From: Streptomyces qaidamensis
Lineage (GTDB): Bacteria > Actinomycetota > Actinomycetes > Streptomycetales > Streptomycetaceae
NCBI RefSeq assembly: GCF_001611795.1
Contig: NZ_CP015098.1
Location: 4,650,001-4,714,000, forward strand
Reading direction: 5' to 3'
Length of the DNA stretch: 64,000 bases
Shown here: positions 61,946 through 64,000 of the stretch, one piece after another
Layout: each line of letters opens with the position of its first letter
Position numbering within the stretch: the stretch's first letter is position 1
The notes under the pieces: generated by a model
What the model was told of the DNA's origin: nothing
Databases searched by the model: none
Seen by the model: the letters and a program-made list of their open reading frames with translations, nothing else
Position numbers and translations under genes: made by a program

Positions 61946-62947
61946 TCAGCGGCTCTCGTGGAGCGTGAGGTCCGTGACGACCGCCCGGTGGTCGGTGTCG
62001 GCCAGGTCCAGGATGCGGGTGCGGCTCGCGCCGAAGTCCTCCGACACCAGGACGTGGTCGATCTGCACGCCGAGCGTGGGTGCCGTCTGGGCCGGCCAGG
62101 TGGCCGTGCGGTCGGCTCCGTCCAGCCGGGAGGCGTCGCGCAGGCCCGTGTCGAGGATGCGGCGGAAGGCCGCGTGGTCCTGGGAGGCGTTGAAGTCTCC
62201 GGCCAGGACGAGGGGGATGTCCGGGTCGGCGGTGGCCGCCTCGCGCAGGGCGGCGAGTTCCCGCTGCCAGAGGTCCACCTGCCCGGGCAGCGGCGGCATC
62301 GGGTGGGCGAGTTGAAGCCGTACGGCGTGCCCGTCCACGTCGGCGACCGCCCCGGGCATGCCCATCGTGCCGGATACGCCCTCGGTGGGCCGGAGCGGGA
62401 AGCGGCTGAGGATGACGGAGCCCTCGGAGCCGCCGCCCTCCACGGCCCGGCGGTGCGGGTAGTCCGCCGAGAGGTCCCGCTTCAGCAGCGCGTCACACTC
62501 GTAGTCGCATTCCTCCACGAAGACCACGTCCGGTTTCTCGCGGCGGACGGCGGTGACGAGGGAGGCGGTGCCCTGGCCGAACTCGACATTGGAGGTCAGC
62601 ACGCGCAGGTCGGCGACCGGGCGGCCCACGGGGTCGCCGACCTTGCCGTACGGCTCGATGAACCAGGCCAGCAGGCCGAGCAGGACCACGCCCCAGACCG
62701 TCCCGGACCACCAGCGGGACAGCAGCGTGAGCAGCAGCGCCACGGCGGTGGGGACGAGCAGCCAGGGGAGGAAGGCGAGGAACTGCGGGACCGGGGTGAT
62801 GCCGTCGCTGTCGGCGGTCCGGAAGCCGACGACCACGCTCACTCCGGCGAACAGCAGGCCGGCACACCAGGCGCCGAGCCGCCGTCCGGGCGGACGGTGC
62901 TCCCGCCCGTCGTCCCTGGCGGTCCACTCGGCAGCGGCGGTGTCCAA
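61946..62947 (-). CDS. membrane-anchored endonuclease/exonuclease/phosphatase family protein
   Basis: A 333-residue protein. Two or three N-terminal helices (LGAWCAGLLFAGVSVVVGF, then FLAFLPWLLVPTAVALLL and VWGVVLLGLLAWFIEPYG) anchor an EEP domain from about residue 110: LRVLTSNVEFG, VVFVEECD, VLAGDFNASQDHAAF and a C-terminal TDHRAVVTDL carry the Asn/Glu/Asp/His active site. It probably acts outside the cell as a phosphoesterase. The start is TTG 62947. It is followed 62 bp upstream (same strand) by the alpha/beta hydrolase gene. Confidence 0.88.
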   Translation of the reverse strand: MDTAAAEWTARDDGREHRPPGRRLGAWCAGLLFAGVSVVVGFRTADSDGITPVPQFLAFLPWLLVPTAVALLLTLLSRWWSGTVWGVVLLGLLAWFIEPYGKVGDPVGRPVADLRVLTSNVEFGQGTASLVTAVRREKPDVVFVEECDYECDALLKRDLSADYPHRRAVEGGGSEGSVILSRFPLRPTEGVSGTMGMPGAVADVDGHAVRLQLAHPMPPLPGQVDLWQRELAALREAATADPDIPLVLAGDFNASQDHAAFRRILDTGLRDASRLDGADRTATWPAQTAPTLGVQIDHVLVSEDFGASRTRILDLADTDHRAVVTDLTLHESR

Positions 62948-62980
62948 AGGCCCGGCCTTCCGTTCGCGGTGCGGGATGCC

Positions 62981-63016
62981 CGAATCCTCCCTCAGGGGCG
63001 AATCCTCCCTCAGAGA
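62981..63016. repeat. 18-bp tandem duplication
   Basis: CGAATCCTCCCTCAGGGG (62981-62998) is followed by CGAATCCTCCCTCAGAGA (62999-63016). The second copy runs over the hydrolase stop codon, so the duplication extended or shortened that protein's 3' end. Confidence 0.75.
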
Positions 63017-63819
63017 CGGGGCAGGGCGGAGGAAGGTTGCCGGGCGTCGACCCGGGCCAGGAATTCCTCCAGCGCGGCGTCGAACACCTCCGGTCGTTCC
63101 AGGCTGGGCATGTGGGCCGCGCCCTCGATGATGTGCAGCTCCGCGTCCGGGAGGGCCGCGTGCAGGGCCAGGGCGTCGGAGACGGGCGTGAAGGTGTCGT
63201 CGGCTCCCACGACGACCAGGGCCGGGACGGAGACGCGCGGCAGGAGGGCGTTGTAGTCGGGGCGCCGGGCGCGGGCACGCAGGGCCGCGGCGGCGCCCTC
63301 GGGGGCGGTGGCGGTCATCATGCCGTGGACGTGTGCCTTGACCTCGGCGGACGCGTACGGGGCGACCATCCGCTCCAGGACCTCGTCGGCGTAGCCGCGC
63401 ATGCCCTCGGCGAGGAGCCGGTCCGCCATGGCGTCGCGGGTGCGCACACCCTCGGGGGTCTCCGCGGACGGGAAGGTGTCCGCGAGGACCAGGCCGCGGA
63501 CGCGCTCCGGGAACAGGCGGTAGCAGTCCATGACGATCTGCCCGCCCATCGACAGGCCCGCGAGGACGAACGACTCCACGTTCAGCTCGTCCAGCAGGGC
63601 CTCGACGTCCCGGGCGAACTCCGAGAAGTCAGTGACGGCCGGGGTGGTGGGGGAGGCGCCGTAGCCGCGCAGGTCGGGGGCGATGACGCGGCGGGTACCC
63701 GGGAAGCCCGCGAGCTGCGGGGCCCACATCGTGCGGTCGAAGGGATGGCCGTGGACGAGGACCAGGGGGACCCGATGCGCATCGGGCCCTTTGTCCTCGT
63801 ATGCGAGGAAGGGTGCCAT
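63010..63819 (-). CDS. alpha/beta hydrolase
   Basis: A 269-residue alpha/beta-fold hydrolase. The oxyanion-hole region is VLVHGHPFDRTMW, the nucleophile elbow GLSMGGQIV (catalytic Ser), the acid probably Asp in VVVGADDTFTPVSD and the base His in EGAAHMPSLERP. The start is ATG 63819 before APFLAYEDKG. The longer frame to 63855 overlaps the MocR operator region. It diverges from a MocR/GntR gene, whose direct-repeat site lies between them. Substrate is unknown. Confidence 0.9.
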   Translation of the reverse strand: MAPFLAYEDKGPDAHRVPLVLVHGHPFDRTMWAPQLAGFPGTRRVIAPDLRGYGASPTTPAVTDFSEFARDVEALLDELNVESFVLAGLSMGGQIVMDCYRLFPERVRGLVLADTFPSAETPEGVRTRDAMADRLLAEGMRGYADEVLERMVAPYASAEVKAHVHGMMTATAPEGAAAALRARARRPDYNALLPRVSVPALVVVGADDTFTPVSDALALHAALPDAELHIIEGAAHMPSLERPEVFDAALEEFLARVDARQPSSALPRL

Positions 63820-63845
63820 GACGTCGACCCTAGGCCGCCCAACTA

Positions 63846-63879
63846 CTCGGTGCAATAAGATCTTTGCTCTCGGTGCAAT
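63846..63879. promoter_or_regulatory. direct-repeat operator between hydrolase and MocR gene
   Basis: CTCGGTGCAAT occurs at 63846-63856 and 63869-63879, in the same orientation and 23 bp apart (about two helical turns). MocR/GabR/PdxR-type regulators bind such direct repeats in their own promoters. Confidence 0.75.
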
Positions 63880-63898
63880 CCAAGGGGGAGACCGGCTG

Positions 63899-64000
63899 AT
63901 GAGTGACTACCGGCGCATCGCCGACCGCATCGCCGACGACATCGCCACCGGCCGGCTGCGGCCCGGCCAACGGCTGCCGCCGCAGCGGGCGTTCGCACGC
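63899..64000 (+). CDS. GntR-type (MocR-like) regulator, N-terminal fragment
   Basis: The window ends 34 codons into this gene. The visible part (SDYRRIADRIADDIATGRL, then RPGQRLPPQRAFAR) is the first helix of a GntR winged helix, in the variant found at the N-terminus of MocR aminotransferase-fused regulators. AAGGGGGA precedes ATG 63899. The divergent layout and direct repeats also favour MocR. The aminotransferase domain itself lies outside the window. Confidence 0.75.
   Translation, partial: MSDYRRIADRIADDIATGRLRPGQRLPPQRAFAR

Overview
The window is a high-GC actinobacterial chromosome segment, almost certainly Streptomyces core chromosome. Supporting signs are the very high third-position GC, GTG/TTG starts, ATGA/GTGA stop-start overlaps, Tat-exported proteins, mycothiol-type enzymes, a bacterial proteasome activator, and two perfect copies of the 14-bp Streptomyces parS sequence GTTTCACGTGAAAC (13087-13100 and 48903-48916). 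In Streptomyces, parS sites cluster around oriC, so this is probably an origin-proximal region. No tRNA, rRNA, CRISPR array, insertion sequence, prophage or biosynthetic cluster was seen. The content is mainly housekeeping, with a few small lineage-specific genes.

Region by region. 1-2275: end of a DUF5819-type gene, an HTTM membrane protein and a SpoU/TrmH RNA methyltransferase, overlapping head to tail. 2375-6337: phenylacetate-type catabolism (paaN diverging from paaH plus a TetR regulator). 6378-10642: Lrp/AsnC regulator diverging from a complete branched-chain 2-oxoacid dehydrogenase E1alpha-E1beta-E2 operon. 10729-14203: molybdenum cofactor genes (mobA-DUF6457 fusion, moeA) running into a TrkA-type K+ channel, with parS in the moeA/channel junction. 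14275-17299: DrrAB-like ABC exporter on the minus strand, then a quinone oxidoreductase. 17329-22491: repeat-containing secreted protein, proteasome activator Bpa, and a divergent pair of membrane Ser/Thr kinases. 22877-26517: a second complete E1alpha-E1beta-E2 operon. 26671-30736: a DUF1906 glycoside-hydrolase-like protein paired with a Tat-exported M15-like protein that appears to have lost its zinc ligands, then a D,D-carboxypeptidase. 30945-46598: GntR-MFS, methyltransferase, mycothiol-dependent isomerase family, nitrilase, LURP/GlxA pair, cupin, M18 aminopeptidase, acyl-CoA dehydrogenase, Tat-lipoprotein dioxygenase, SseB, a TetR-MFS efflux pair, pirin and a small membrane protein. 46611-59335: PAS-GAF-SpoIIE phosphatase, parS, aspS, a broken Tat ORF, MFS, Rpn-like nuclease, DUF6086 and PH-domain proteins, metG and a TerF-like VWA protein. 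59614-64000: PhoX phosphatase with a PHO box, a membrane endonuclease/exonuclease/phosphatase, an alpha/beta hydrolase and the start of a MocR/GntR regulator.

How the genes fit together. The left third is devoted to acyl-CoA and 2-oxoacid metabolism. Near-identical TetR-type operators in front of paaH/paaN and in front of the first dehydrogenase operon suggest shared control. The middle carries cell-envelope genes (kinases, DUF1906/M15-like pair, D,D-carboxypeptidase). Several divergent regulator-target pairs carry visible operators: Lrp-bkd, TetR-MFS and MocR-hydrolase. Strong GC hairpins separate most transcription units.
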